DNA of 64,000 nucleotides, taken from the NCBI GenBank assembly GCA_025506515.1, contig CM046443.1:94080666-94144665 (forward strand), given 5' to 3'. The position numbers were made by a program, and so were the translations under genes. The notes below the pieces were generated by a model. It had not been told where the DNA came from and made no database searches. It saw only the letters and a program-made list of their open reading frames with translations. Positions 10,515 through 22,900 of the stretch are shown here, one piece after another. Source of the stretch: Flaveria trinervia (taxonomy: Eukaryota; Streptophyta; Magnoliopsida; Asterales; Asteraceae). Every line of letters begins with the position of its first letter. Position 1 is the stretch's first letter.

Positions 10515-11614
10515 TTATGCATCAGTGGAGCGTTCTTGTGATGACTTATAGATTCGGTACGCAGCTATGCACATTGTAGTGTTGCCAATAACCGTCAATG
10601 CCCCTTGGAGAGCAACCAAAACCTATAATTTGCGTTGGGCATGGCGAGTCATAAATGCTACATCGATTACTGCTTTTTAAACTTGATTAAAAATGAAAAG
10701 TATCAATCTTACATCCAGTGACTCTGAGTTATAAAAGAAATGCCAAGTACACGCGCAAAATGCTCCACCAAGCAGAGGAACCTGAAGCAATTAACTTATT
10801 ATGTGTCAACCATAAAGTTGCACATAATCATATGCTTTGTCGCCAGATAAGTAACAGCATTTATAAACAGAACTTATATATCAATAACTGTAACTCACCA
10901 TACCCCAAGAAAGCCCCTTCCAAGATTGATATCCAGATTTCTCTGCATATTGCCATACTAAAATCATTGCTGTAACCCTTCCAAATTTCACCAAATCAAC
11001 AACTAATCAGTCAATACAATAATAAACAAATAATAAACACTAAAGCACAGCTTAAGTTTCTCTATTTGTTCCAACAAAAACTATCATTTGTAGGTTGCCA
11101 AATGTGCTATTTAAACATAATTCAATCAATTCTACCCCATATTTTCACTAATATAGCATAAGCTCAATCGAATTCGTTGAAAATTGATCAATCTTGATAT
11201 TAAACTTCAACAACATTTTATCAAAATACAATTACAAAGCAGCATTCAAACCACTAATCAATCAATAAACCGAATTAACTTTCTAATTTACCATTCAGCG
11301 ACACTTGAAACATGAATCGCCCAAGTGGGTAGTGAGAGAGCATTAGACGGTTCCACGAGTTGCAGTGACGAACCCAGCAACAATGGCAACTCTGCAGCAG
11401 CAGCAGCAGAAGAAGCTCCCAACAAAAGAGGTGATGTTAGGGCAAACCCACCTCCGATTAGAGCTTTCAGGGCTCTGTTGAATCGAATTTTGCAGTGATT
11501 TGGGGTATTTGATGCAATTTGGGTGTTGGGGTTACATGATTTGGGGTTTAGGGTTTTCTGCAGAGAGAAAAATTGGGGGTTTGAAGAAGATAGTAATGTT
11601 GGAAGAATTGCCAT
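10515..11614 (-). CDS. Plastid-targeted DUF2499/Ycf49-like membrane protein, four exons
   Basis: Exons on - are 11614-11292, 10977-10899, 10781-10713 and 10622-10515, with GT-AG introns of 314, 117 and 90 nt. They join in frame to 192 aa plus TAA. Residues 1-60 are Ser/Asn/Pro-rich with almost no acidic residues, like a chloroplast transit peptide, followed by an Ala-rich hydrophobic stretch. The mature part has three hydrophobic segments with conserved pieces LPTWAIHVSSVAEW, SWKGLSWGMVPLLGG, ACTWHFFYNSESL and IGNTTMCIAAYRIYKS. I recognise these as the DUF2499 family, called Ycf49-like in cyanobacteria. Role: presumably a plastid (thylakoid or envelope) membrane protein; I know of no established biochemical function. 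Only exon 1 appears as a simple open frame; exons 2-4 were found from splice sites and reading-frame continuity. No clear TATA box seen. Confidence 0.9.
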
Positions 11615-11833
11615 GACAGTGAAGAAGATAGTTTAGAGATTAATTAAGAAGATAGGAAGTTGTTTGGTGACAAAATAACCAACCATGTTGTTCATGGATA
11701 CATCATACATACACCTTTTTATTTCTAACTAGTGTTTGGAGACGTGTTTCGTCCGAAATTTCATCACGATCGCGTGCATCAAAACATGAAAATGTAAATA
11801 TATCATTACTATTGTTGCTTTGACGTTAAACAC
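11615..11833. other. 5' flank of the DUF2499 gene
   Basis: Contains the presumed promoter and 5' UTR of the - strand gene. I see no distinctive regulatory motif. Confidence 0.4.
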
Positions 11834-11836
11834 TAA

Positions 11837-12023
11837 GGGATGTTTGAGATTGCTTTTGAAAAACAACTTTATGACTCTTTTAAGATGTAAAGAAATAAAA
11901 ATATTCCTCTACAAGTCATCATAAGTTATAATTTTGTAACTTATGGTAACTTCTGAAAAAGCATTTTTATTTTTTTATCTATCCAAAAAGTCATAAGTTA
12001 ATTTCAAAAACAATCACATACAC
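11837..12023. mobile_element. Probable Tourist-like MITE
   Basis: A left end GGGATGTTTGAGATTGCTTT and a right end that, reversed, reads GTGTATGTGATTGTTTTT form imperfect terminal inverted repeats; both continue into a tca/gact-rich subterminal match (cttatgact / agtcataag). The flanking TAA at 11834-11836 and 12024-12026 fits the 3-bp target duplication of PIF/Harbinger MITEs. About 187 bp, non-coding. Confidence 0.6.
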
Positions 12024-12026
12024 TAA

Positions 12027-14183
12027 AACATTAAGAAACTAAATCACACTACAAGTTCCTATAACGTCTAGACTATTAAAGAAACCCAAACAATCAACGC
12101 ATTATAACCTTCGACTAAAATCAAATCACAATACCAAATTTTATCATCTTTTACGTTTACCGATGCTTTTTACATGATCTATTACAAAGTATGCTATTAT
12201 TATTTTAAACAACGTAAATAAATATAATCATATACAATTGTTTTATTGTGTATTTTAGAACACAACCAAGATACTCTTCGAATTATTTCTTGAACATGAA
12301 AATATTTTATTAGAGACCTAACATGTCGCAAGTTTGTACCTTCTTCTAACACTCAAATATTTTATAACCTAACATGTCTCACATTTATGCGTCAAGTGCA
12401 ACCCATGTCCACATTATAATCCCACACACCATGTGATATTACTCTCTTTCCACGTTATGTGTCATCCCAATAAAACACTTAAATTAGTTTTGTAAAAGTT
12501 ATATGTGTCATTTAAAACAATTATATAATTTTAAGTATGATTTAAATTAAGATTAAGCACCCTGCCAATAATAATAGAAGAAATAATATCAAAGAAAATA
12601 TACAAGCACCTTTTTGTCCATAGACATGTTACATGTATATATTTATAACTTTTGATTTTTTTTTCTAATGAATTAATTCATAATATGACATGCTAAATTA
12701 ATATTCCTTTAGTTTATGGTTAAATAAATTACCCTATATGTTTAAAAAGCAATTCAAATGACAGTAGACTAGGGATATTTTTGATATTTTATTATGTGTA
12801 TTGTGTTTCGTACCTTCTCCTTTTATATGATTAGCATGGCTCACTTCGTGTGTCTCCATTTTCTTTCTACTGGAATATGGCCGGCGATGGCAGTTCGGTG
12901 GATTTGGAGGTGGCGGTGGCGGTGGCGGTCTGCTAGTCCGCCGAACATTGTTTCGTTGGTCGTCACAGGTGCCCTTAGCCCATGGCTGCCTTTGCTACCA
13001 ATGGTGTTTTGCTATCTATGTGGGTTGGTCTCTTCGATGACCACATCGCTGAGATCAGGGGTGTGTCAAGCATTTGCCTCTCCTGCGACCACTTGTCACC
13101 TTAACAGGGTCACGGGGTGTCAAACTTTGGGGTCACTATAAATCTGTCATCACCATCGGTTTCATCATCAATTTGTTAGATTTTAAACCCTATAGGATTG
13201 TAAAAAAGTCCTTTAACGTGTTATGGATTGTGCCCTAAACGCCAATAAGATCTTATGGTTTGGCCATGATCGCTCACCACTAGTGCCACTTGTCAGAATC
13301 TTTTGGTGGCATGTGTGTCAAGAACGTCGGTTCACTGGTTTTGTTGGATGTCTGTCTCAGTGATGATGGGTTTTTGCCCATTGAAGAGTATTCTTTTTAG
13401 GTTTACGTTCAATCAACATTCGTTTTAAGGTGGTAAATGATGTTTGACCTTGAATTTAGTTTGATTTTATGTTTTAAGGTGTTTGACATTGTTTTCATCA
13501 GGATTGTGGTAAATGATGATGAGCATCTCCTCATCCAATATATTGCTTTATTTTCTTTTATTGTGACTAAACCTTATAATTTTTGGGAATTTGTAGATAC
13601 CAAGACTTTTGTGGATTGTTTTTAGTGTTAATGGTGTTTGTTGATTGCTAGCTCATGTGATGTGTCTTATTTTTGTATGTGTTTGAACACATGAGGTCAG
13701 GATGGAGCTGAATCAGAAAGAAATTAAGGTTAATGTGTTGCTAGTCGATGTTCTTGTTTAATTGATTTCTAGTTGTACTTTCATGGAATGTTGGCTGACA
13801 TAGTAAATTTATGTGGCTCATAGCTTTCACAAGATGCATGTGTATTAATTTCATGTTCCTCATAATTATAGATGCATGTGTTGATTGCTAGCTCTTGTGA
13901 TGTTGAGTGTATGCTTCTATGATGGTTGTTGTTGATAATGATGTGTTTGGGCTCATTTAAGACCCTATCTGAACAGTTTTTCTATTGGTGTAAGCCTTAA
14001 TTATTTTTAGGGATATGTTACATTGATACTTGATAGACGATGATGATGCCCGAAAATTATTATGTTTTTTTTGTTATGGCATGATAAACGTAATCTTTGC
14101 AGTCGTAGCAAACTTCTCTTTTAAGGCTTCAAATGTTATTATTATCCTATATTTTAAATTATGAATAACATGATTGGTAGAGT
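12027..14183. other. Intergenic DNA with low-complexity patches, no gene supported
   Basis: A (GGTGGC)-like run lies at 12908-12931 and a direct repeat (gttgattgctagctc) recurs near 13641 and 13880. The 115-aa frame at 12794-13141 and the 62-aa frame at 13437-13625 show no motif. Some of this may be old transposon or gene debris, but I cannot name it. Confidence 0.4.
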
Positions 14184-14449
14184 GCAAGGTGGTGTTTGTT
14201 TTTTTTCCAAAAGTTCTTCCTCACCTCTTCATATGTGCGCACGCAGACGTGGAAAAAGGTTTTGAGTGCTCAGAGTGTTTGTTTTTTGAAAGACAATTTA
14301 TTAAAAAATGTTTTTTGACGTCTGCATGGAGAAGGTGTGGTCTTACCACTTCTCAACTCTTTTTAACCTCTTCCCATTTCTCCTTACCCCAACCTTTTCA
14401 AACCTTCATTTGTGTTCAACCTTCCCCACCACTCCTCTCTTTCCCTGCC

Positions 14450-14655
14450 TAAAAACATCCCTGTCGCCGCTACCGACCCGCCAGTCTCCGCCCGCCGCCC
14501 ACCCATGTCGCCGCCCTCCGAGACGTCTTCATCCACCAGCGCTGCCCCCCCCACCCGCGCTACCCTCCCCCTCCGCGACCCTCCCCCTTAGCGCCACTCC
14601 CCCTTAGCGCCACTCCCCACCGCCTTCCCCACCCGTCGTCGCCCTCCTTATTACC
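14450..14655. other. Unusually C-rich segment
   Basis: In otherwise AT-rich DNA this stretch is dominated by ccgccc, cccccc and gccgcc strings, with a direct repeat (cccccttagcgccactcc, 14581 onward). It lies inside the Harbinger remnant. The 99-aa Ser/Pro-rich open frame over it looks compositional. Confidence 0.6.
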
Positions 14656-14699
14656 ACCCTCCCAAGATTTGAAGATTAGTTTTTTTTAATAATGTGATT

Positions 14700-15045
14700 T
14701 TGTTTAAGTTTTTAGTTGATTTGTTGTTTATGTAAGATGATTTGTGATTTGGTTAGTATGATTTGTTATTTGGTTTATGATTTTGTTCGATTTGTGATAT
14801 TAGATTGTATGATTAGTGATTTTAGTTTGTATGGTGAGTGATTTGGTTGTTTGGTTGGTGATTTGGTTTATGGTTAGTGATTTGGTTTAGTATTTGGTTT
14901 GATTTATGGTTTGTGTAGTATGATTTGTGATTTTAGTTTATATGATTAGTGATTTTACTTTGTATGATTAGTGATTTTAGTTTGTATGATTAGTGATTTT
15001 ACTTTGTATGGTGAGTAATTTGGTTTGTTTGGTTGGTGATTTGGT
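14700..15045. repeat. Degenerate tandem repeat (gattagtgattttagtttgt-like)
   Basis: Imperfect repeats of about 20-24 bp, built around gattagtgatttt and tttgtatg, run for about 350 bp between the C-rich segment and the transposase fragment. Confidence 0.65.
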
Positions 15046-15051
15046 TTATGG

Positions 15052-15318
15052 TTGAAGAGGATAGCATCATTTCCATTGGTTACACAAAGGAACATTACCA
15101 TTGCATGTTTCACGCTACATAATTTTATAAGGAAAACGGGTTTCAGCGATGACTTTTCTACACAATACGTTCAACCCAATGTGTCCTTTGAAAATCGTCA
15201 TATGCACGTTGATGCTGATGAAAATGATGTTGAAGAACATGGCACCGCATCATATCGGGAATATATGACTTAGTTACAAGATGAAATTGCTGAGCAATTA
15301 ATGCAGAATGTCGAATAA
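15052..15318 (+). pseudogene. PIF/Harbinger transposase, C-terminal fragment
   Basis: The segment FPLVTQRNITIACFTLHNFI matches the conserved end of plant Harbinger (DDE_Tnp_4, ALP1-like) transposases, where a xACxxLHNFIR block follows the last catalytic region. A Tyr-rich tail (YREYMT) is interrupted by TAG at 15271-15273, and the frame continues to TAA at 15316-15318. The DDE catalytic residues lie upstream and are not present. No start codon is meaningful. Confidence 0.7.
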
Positions 15319-15613
15319 ATGATTTTAAATGAATTTGTATGGTTTTATGAATATTATTGTAGTGTGTATGATTTTTATTTATATTTTAATGTATTTGTAT
15401 GACTTTTATTTATATATTAATGTTAAAGTCTTATAAAGTTTAAAAATATGTTTAGTTTAATTACAGAATATTTCAGCATTATGAAGATGCTAAAAAAACA
15501 AACAGTCTTTTTTGCAGACTAAAGACGTTTTGTCCACATCTTCTGCTGCAGATGTTTACAGATGTGGTCTGTAGACTACAGACTTTTTCCTACAAAAAAC
15601 AAACAACACAAAA

Positions 15614-16570
15614 GTCTTTATGCTTTCTATACTACTGTTTGGTGCACATACATGTTGTATAAGTTGTTACTTCATGCTAGGGCTGTGATGATACACCAAC
15701 AATGGTGTAGGTTGGTTTTGGCCTGGCTACTATATATGGTTAGTAGGCGTAGCTTCATCCGTCAAACTCGCAACTCACATTAGTTGAAACACCTAGTATG
15801 AATAAAAAAAGTAACATCTATTGATAAAATACGTGAATAAAATAAAGAGCTTGATATTATAAGTTGGCTATGTATATACGTGTTCTTTTAATTATGTCAC
15901 ATAAAATAATACACTAAAAGTAATTTAGTTATAAATGACATTTTAATAATAGAAAAAATTAGATTTGAATCATTCATATATTATATTTTTGGGAGGTGAC
16001 ACTTCTAACTTTTATTTTTGTTACTAATGACAATCCTAATAGCTTGATTATCATTGAGATACACTCGAATTGCATTTATTTTTCTGTTGATTTCATTTGT
16101 ATGTTTTTCATGTCATTCATAATTATTATTGTGAACAAAATAAAATGCAACTTATGTGTAAATGTATTATGATTATATTAGTAGGATTGTTATTGATATT
16201 AAAAGTTAACGTTTAAAGTATCACCTCTCAAAGTATTCGGTTATTAAATTCAATTTGCGCATTATATAATGCATAGAAGTAAAGAATACACACACAAACA
16301 CAAATGAGAGGGGACTCAATCATTACAAGGACCTAAGTGAAGTAGAAAGGTAAGACCTTTATGCAAACTAATTAATATTTTTGACTTCGATTTAACATCT
16401 CTTAAAGTCTAACAAGCTTTTTCATACACCTTATGAGTACGAATAGCATCAAATACTACGTTACTAACTAACTTATACAATTCCAGTTTATCTATAAAAC
16501 TGCTATAGAGATAAAGCGAATAACTAACCTTAATTTCACGATGGATACGTGTGTATACAATTGTGCAATC
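15614..16570. other. AT-rich intergenic DNA, no gene seen
   Basis: No protein motif or structural RNA was recognised. Confidence 0.45.
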
Positions 16571-16881
16571 CAAATCAGTATCCCATAAATCCACAATAAC
16601 ATGTATTCTAAAGAAATATATTTTAGAATTTTGTTTTTACATTTTAACACATAAAAATATGATGAAACCATGTATTGTAATAAAAATATTTTTAAATACA
16701 CTAATTACCTATGTTCCTTCTCAAATCAGTATCCCATAAATCCACAATAACATGTATTCTAAAGAAAAATATTTACAATTTTGTTTTTACATAAGATTTT
16801 AACACATAAAAATATGATGAAACACATCTATCGTAAATAAAATATTTTTAAATACACTAATTACCTATGTTCCTTCTCAAA
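16571..16881. repeat. Two-copy tandem repeat, about 151-160 bp
   Basis: The unit starting caaatcagtatcccataaat at 16571 recurs at 16722 and runs to ttccttctcaaa. The copies differ by small indels and substitutions. Non-coding. Confidence 0.9.
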
Positions 16882-17040
16882 GCAGAAAATTAAATAAAGA
16901 CCTCAGATAATTTTTTGAAATACAATTTATAAACAAAAATAAATCACAATGATAAATGATAATGACAAAATTCTTATCCCATCATTTTCTCGTATATTAA
17001 CAAGTTAAAAAATTGCAATACTATATTCAAATAATCGAAT

Positions 17041-17860
17041 AATGATGTTAGGGTTATAAACGAGCTGACTCGAGCCAGGGTGGACTCAGGCTTAACGGGT
17101 ATAAAAATTGAGCTAAGTTGAGCCGGCACGTGCTCAGCTCATATTAATTTCGAGTTGAGCCAAACCAGCTCCTTTATTTTAACGAGCCCAACATATAAGC
17201 TCCGGTTTGAATTGTTTATATACAGGTCGAGTTGAGCCGGTCACGAGCCATCTTGTTTATTTAAAATAATTAATTTTATTATTTTCAAGAATATTCATAT
17301 ATGTAAAAATAAGATAATATTTTTATATACAAGTCTAGTCAAGCATATTCACGATCCAACTTGTTTTTTTAATATTTAATTTTGTTATTCTTAAGAATAT
17401 TCATATATGTAAAAATAAAAATAACATTTTTATGTTCATTTATACTCAATGAAATTATGATAAAAAAATAAAAATAACATTTTTATGTTCATTTATACTC
17501 AATGAAATTATGATATGAGATTGCTTTTTTTGAACTATGATCATGTTTTATATTTTATGCTTAGTTTTTTTAGAAAATATCAAATTAACAATATGTCTAT
17601 GATACATATTAATAATATGTATAAAAATCTATAATAAATATATAATTTAGAAAAGATCAAATTAACCATATGATAAATTTGATTTATAATCTATAAAAGT
17701 ATAATTTAGCCTTTAATTTAAACGAGTTAATGATTAAACTCATGAGCAAGCCAATAGACCTATTAATGAGCGACTCACCAGCTAAACTAACCTTGGCTTG
17801 GGCTCGGCTTGTTTACAAATCGAGCTGATTTCGAAAGAATTTTTTCCGAACGAGCTATAA
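17041..17860. mobile_element. Probable non-autonomous DNA element with gagct/ctcgag ends
   Basis: The left part (ataaacgagctgactcgagcc) and the right part, reversed (gtaaacaagccgagcccaagcc), form a loose inverted repeat. Inside are two tandem copies of a 54-bp AT-rich unit (about 17409-17515). I read it as a MITE-like element in the style of the fragment at 3540-3800. No transposase. Exact ends were not resolved. Confidence 0.4.
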
Positions 17861-18365
17861 GATGAATCTCAATGCTATACGATCTAGTATATAATCATAA
17901 GAATAGCATCCTAGAATATGAAGGATCTAAATGAAGGTTTACTTTTTTATACAGTTAAATACTCTAAAATATGAAGGATCAAAATGAAGGCTTACTTTTT
18001 TCATGCACTTACATACCCTTTATTATGATTAGATAGACCGGGACTTATATAGGCTTACCCTTATAATTATCACCAATATCACTATATTAGAAAAAAAAAC
18101 CACATATGTGTATATATATATATATATATATATTAGTTCAATACAAATCTTATTTTCCTTATATTAATTATCATTAATTTAAATGTTTGAGGTGAGGACT
18201 TTATTAAATCTCACCAATGATAAACAAAATGGAGTTTCAAGTCGGGTCAGGAGGTTATCTATCATCATGTCACTCAAACATTTATCGGTTCGCTGGTCGG
18301 ACCGGATATAAAAATTAAGTAAAATTATAAATATTTTAATAAATATATGTAAAAAAACCTTGAAG
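17861..18365. other. AT-rich DNA with MITE-like debris
   Basis: Two near-direct repeats (tatgaaggatc...aatgaagg...tacttttt) lie at 17918-18000, and a TA microsatellite at 18110-18132. An accggtc-rich string (18285-18310) resembles one at 58800-58835, beyond the nested block. It may be one old element interrupted by everything between. Confidence 0.35.
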
Positions 18366-18366
18366 A

Positions 18367-18369
<3 letters not shown>

Positions 18370-18410
<41 letters not shown>
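18370..18410. repeat. (AT)n microsatellite at the duplication breakpoint
   Basis: About 20 AT units directly before tactTATTAATAAACAAT. The same junction recurs at 26810/26811, so this tract marks the start of the duplicated unit. Confidence 0.95.
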
Positions 18411-19119
18411 TTATTAATAAACAATAACTTTAGTGTCACTTGGCGTTCTCTTAAACCTCTATTTTTTTTCAATTCCCGCCTAAATACGTATATGTTCTTA
18501 GTGTTAATCTAGGTTAATTTGACTAAAAGTTAACTTATAAGATATTTAAGGAAAATTTAGAAATTTAATTCTAAATTAAAGCACATCTTTTTTATTTGGA
18601 AATTAAATCATACCCTATATTTTTTTCTTTTTTCAAATAATTTATCAATAAAATTATATAAATCATTTATGATTTTCTTCATCTATGAAATTGGTTCCTT
18701 GATTGTGTTTTTCATTAAATACTCGATTTATATTCAAATCTTGACAAAAGTTACGGAATTTTTTAATCGACTCCTCTCCAGTTTGAAGGAATTTCTAGGC
18801 ATCTTTTTTTGAAAATAAAGTCATACTCGATATTAAAATATTCATAACCATCCCAGGTTTACAACCCTCACGCTTTATTTATATAAAGTCTGATAATATC
18901 ACATTCGAGAGACTTCATTTACGTTCTCATTTTGGCTTCAGTTTTATCAAATTTTCTTCAACAAAAGGTATTTACTTTTTGTTATTTTTGAACTTTCATC
19001 ATCTGCGATTATGATTTAACCTATCATTGTCTACAATTGTGATTTTGAATTAATATTATTTTACTTTAATTTTTTAAAGATGATATACTTCACAAGTCAA
19101 TCTATAAAGAGATATATAT
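18411..19119. mobile_element. Left flank of the Copia insertion, probable Helitron 5' part (copy A)
   Basis: This flank joins sequence at 57918-58665 that carries a Helitron helicase end and 3' terminus, so by position it should be the same Helitron's 5' part. The opening tgtcacttggcgttctc resembles plant Helitron 5' regions as I remember them. A TATA-like tttatataaag at about 18877 is followed by a possible leader. No Rep or helicase coding was recognised. Confidence 0.45.
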
Positions 19120-19971
19120 TGTGAATCCAAGGATGACAATCAGGATTATCAGTATCAGTTGATGGCAAGTCAACGTTTGTGGAATCAGCATTAATTTGGT
19201 CTAATTGTTTGTAATAACTTTAAATATCAATAAATATTCAAGAACACACTCAACAAAACACAATTAATGAATAATAAGTATTTCATTAGAATATGTTAAT
19301 GATTACAAATATAATGAATGAATGATATCAAAGTATGTTATAATGTGACGGCTGCTAGGGTTTGATTGAGTGACTTTGATGTGATTGTCGTATTGCTATT
19401 GATGTTGTTGTTCAATCAATCGTCTAAAACAATCATCCTTGAATCGAAACCTAGGATCCATATATATAGACAATGATGTTTCTGTTATAGGAAACACCAG
19501 ATCTCTTGGGATTTGATTTGTTTCAGTTAAGGAATCATCGGATTTCTTGGGATTCGCATAACTGCCTTGTTGACTTGTTGACTTGTTGACTTGTTGACTT
19601 GTAACACTTGTATTATACAAGTGTTTGGACTTCGCAGGAATAGTGTCTTCAGTAGGAATTTGTTCTTCCGTAGATGATTTGTTCTTCAATTCTGGTTGTT
19701 CATCCGCAGAGGCTCTTCGGATGTAAGGTTACTTGTAAGAAACATATCTACGGAAGAACAAAATGTTCATCCGTAGATGTTTCTTGGTCAATTCAGAATT
19801 TGACCAAGTATTATGTTTGTACCTGCAATTATCCATAACACACATATATGGGTTAGCATATATAATTAATGCATGCATAATAAATGACAATTACAAATAT
19901 TTATTACAAGAATTGGTTAAAGTTCTAAGCCTATACAAATTAATCTAGACCTATAAGTCCTAGATCTAACA
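19120..19971 (-). repeat. SIRE-type Copia 3' LTR (copy A)
   Basis: On + it runs TGTGAATCC...GATCTAACA, about 852 bp. It contains four copies of a 9-bp unit (ttgttgact, about 19568-19603) and the palindrome at 19746-19778. It duplicates 27525-28378. Confidence 0.93.
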
Positions 19972-22900
19972 ATACTCCCCCTTAGGCTTAGATCCTTGTA
20001 ACCAATCCTTCAAAAGAGAAAACTCCTTGACTCTGGCAATGATCTTGTTGTAAAAGTAAGACACAACAGTCTTCTGATCATCATACTTGTAGTTGATCTT
20101 CATCTTGCTGAACTTCTTCAGAGTCTCAAAGCTTATCCCCAGAACATCTTCCTTCGTAGTGAGTGTGTCTAACACATTGTTGTTATTCACCACTTCTAGC
20201 TAATCTTGCTTTGAAATTCTGAGTTCTGTGAATTCATCAAAAGTTGTTCCCTTCAGTAGTCCAGCATTGAATCTTCTTCTTTTGTAGGCTTTGGCATGTA
20301 TTTTGTCAATCACTTGTATCACATGGACATGCAGGAACAAATTATTTTGTGCTTTTTCATCAGCCATCTTGGGAAAGAATTTGTCATTAAGGTACGAGGT
20401 GTAGCTGGGATGAAGTACTTTGATTTCCACAGGATCAAAGATCCTGATCCGGTCAGCTTTCTTGTTTTCAGCATTTCTTAGCAGGACCAACTCCTTTGTT
20501 TTCTCAACATAACCCCATTCAGTTATAACATATGTGAATTAAGTCCCTTCAATGCATTTGATTGCTACTGTAGTTCTACTTTTTTGGCCAACCCTCTTCA
20601 AGAATTCATCATCTACAGATTCTTAGGCCTTGGACTTGTATATTTTAAGCCCTTTGATTCTCTTTTGATGCTCTGCATCTTCTCTTTTAGCTTCTCTGAG
20701 GACATCATCTTTTAATTTAGTCTTGAGCTTTCCCACTAGAGTTAAGAAGTCTCTTCCTCTAGAGTGAATTGGATAATTGCAGATGATCAGGCTTTGACGA
20801 TCTTTGATGTCATTCTCTGGCAGACTCACCACTGAAAATACATCATGGAAGTATTCAACTCTTCCAGATGTTCTTTTAATAATAGTACAATCCTAGTCTG
20901 GATCATATTTCCAGGCCATGATCCTGTTCTCTTCCACAGAACTGGGAGTTGTGAGGTGGTCTATTAATTATATCAGAGTGGATTTCTGTTCAACTATCTC
21001 CCTCACTGTATGCCAAGTGGCCATACTTTGCCCGTATTACTTCTCTTGGCTCTCTGATCAATTGTCCTTCCCTTTGTGCTGATCTTTAGATTCAACTGTT
21101 ATAGGTTCAGCAAGAAGTTTGCTTTGTTGCTCATAGGATGGATGTGGAGCTTCAGTTCTGAATTTTACACCAGTATCCAGCTCAACTTTCATCACATGCT
21201 CCATCATCCTTCTAAGTTCTCCTACTGACCTTCCCTTAAGCTCTTGTGGTTTGTAGTTATGGCCTTGTAACCAGCAAGTCATGTTGTATTTACTCAGCTT
21301 AGCTGTGTCACAATGTCCCAACTCCTTCTCTATCTTCTGGATGGATTGAAAGGTGCTGAAAGCTTCATAGTCACAATTTGGAATCATAAAGCATGCAAGC
21401 TCAAATTCTTTCAACAGATTCTTCATCTCAGTCATGTTTAGCCTCTCAACCATGTTATAAGGGAAACCATGGTTGATCAGGGTCATAAACATAATGGATT
21501 CAGGCCTTTCTTCCATGATGTCTTTTGTTGTAAGAAGAACATCAATATTTGATTCTTCTTGAGCTTTGTTAGGTTCATCTTCAATCAGCTCTTTTCATTC
21601 AGCATCACTCTTAGAGTCATCAATAGCAGCTTGCTTTGATGTTAATTTTCCATAGAAGGAGTGTGCTCAGAAGAGGTATGTCTTGACCATTTAGGAGAGT
21701 CTTCAACATTGATTACTTGAATCTTTGTTGGGCCTAAATACTTCCTCTTCCTTGAGTATTGAATGAGTTGCTTAGAAGATTTAGTAGGTTTCTTTTGTTG
21801 GTTTGATTCAAGAGCACATAACTTCATTTTCAGTTCATCAATCTCTTCTTCTTTTCTTCTTAACAGAGATGATTGATCATAGAGAGTGTCATTGATTTGA
21901 TCAGTTTTCACTATTAGCTTCTCATTTTCTTCTTTCTCTTTCTTTACTTCTTCTTTGAGTTCAGAGTCTTGTTGAAGAAGAGCATCAATCACTTCATTAT
22001 TGCACATGACATCTTCTCTCAATCTTTTGATTCTTGATTCTAGTTGCATCAGGATTTCATCTTTTACTTTCATTATTCCCTTCAACTCTTGTATTCTTTG
22101 TTTTCTATTGTTGGACTTAGTACAAGCTTGTTGTATTCGGTAACCAGATAACTCTTCGGGAATGTCAAAATCACTTAGATCCTCTTCATTGTATGCTATC
22201 ACATCAACATAGTTTGCTTCTTCTTCACCTTCCTGATGTTAAGAAGCAATCTCATCATCTTTTACTTCTTTATGGGCTTCACCTGCCGAGCTTGAACTAG
22301 TTTCAATAACTTGAACTTTCGGTTCTTGATGTGGTTGTTGTTGTTGATGATGATCAGTGACTGGAGAAATTGGTACAGTTTTATTTGAGAGTACTGGGGA
22401 TTCAGTTTTGGATAATGACAGTTGAACTGTACTTGCTTGTGAGGCTAACTCTGTCTCCCCAGTGTAAATGCTTTCAGTGGCTGAATTTTCTGGATTTGGA
22501 GGTTGTTGATAAGGTTGCATTTGAAGCTGATTTGGTGATGGAGGGTGGATTGGAGAGATTGGCTCTGTGTTTTGGCTGTTTTGAGATAGAGGGTGAAAGG
22601 GAGAGATTGGTTCAGTGTTTTGGCTGGCTGGTGATTGTGGTTGGGATGTTTTTTGTTGATTTGAGGATTGATGGTGGATTGGAGAGATTGGTTATGTGTT
22701 TTGGCTGGCTGGAGATTGTGGTTGGAATGTTTGTTGTTGATTTGGTGATTGATGGTGGATTGGAGAGATTGGTTCTGTGTTTTAGATGTCAGGAGATTGT
22801 GGCTGGGATAGGGATGGATGAGGTTGCTGATGTATGGGTGATATATCTGGTGAGTGAGTGTCTTGAACAGAGTTGTTGGAGAGTTCTCTTATTGATCTTC

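Larger units (their letters stand above)
14184..15613 (+). mobile_element. Decayed PIF/Harbinger-type DNA transposon
   Basis: The left end reads GGTGGTGTTTGTTTTTTTTC and the right end reversed reads GTGTTGTTTGTTTTTTGTAG, giving imperfect terminal inverted repeats of about 20 bp. Between them lie a C-rich block (14450-14650), a degenerate tga/tagtgattttg tract, and the C-terminal end of a Harbinger transposase. Most of the transposase gene is missing. The target duplication was not resolved, so ends are approximate. Confidence 0.55.

Noticed and set aside
12794..13141. 115-aa open frame with Trp/Arg-rich run
   Set aside because: The run comes from a GGTGGC-like low-complexity stretch; no domain, no splice partners recognised.
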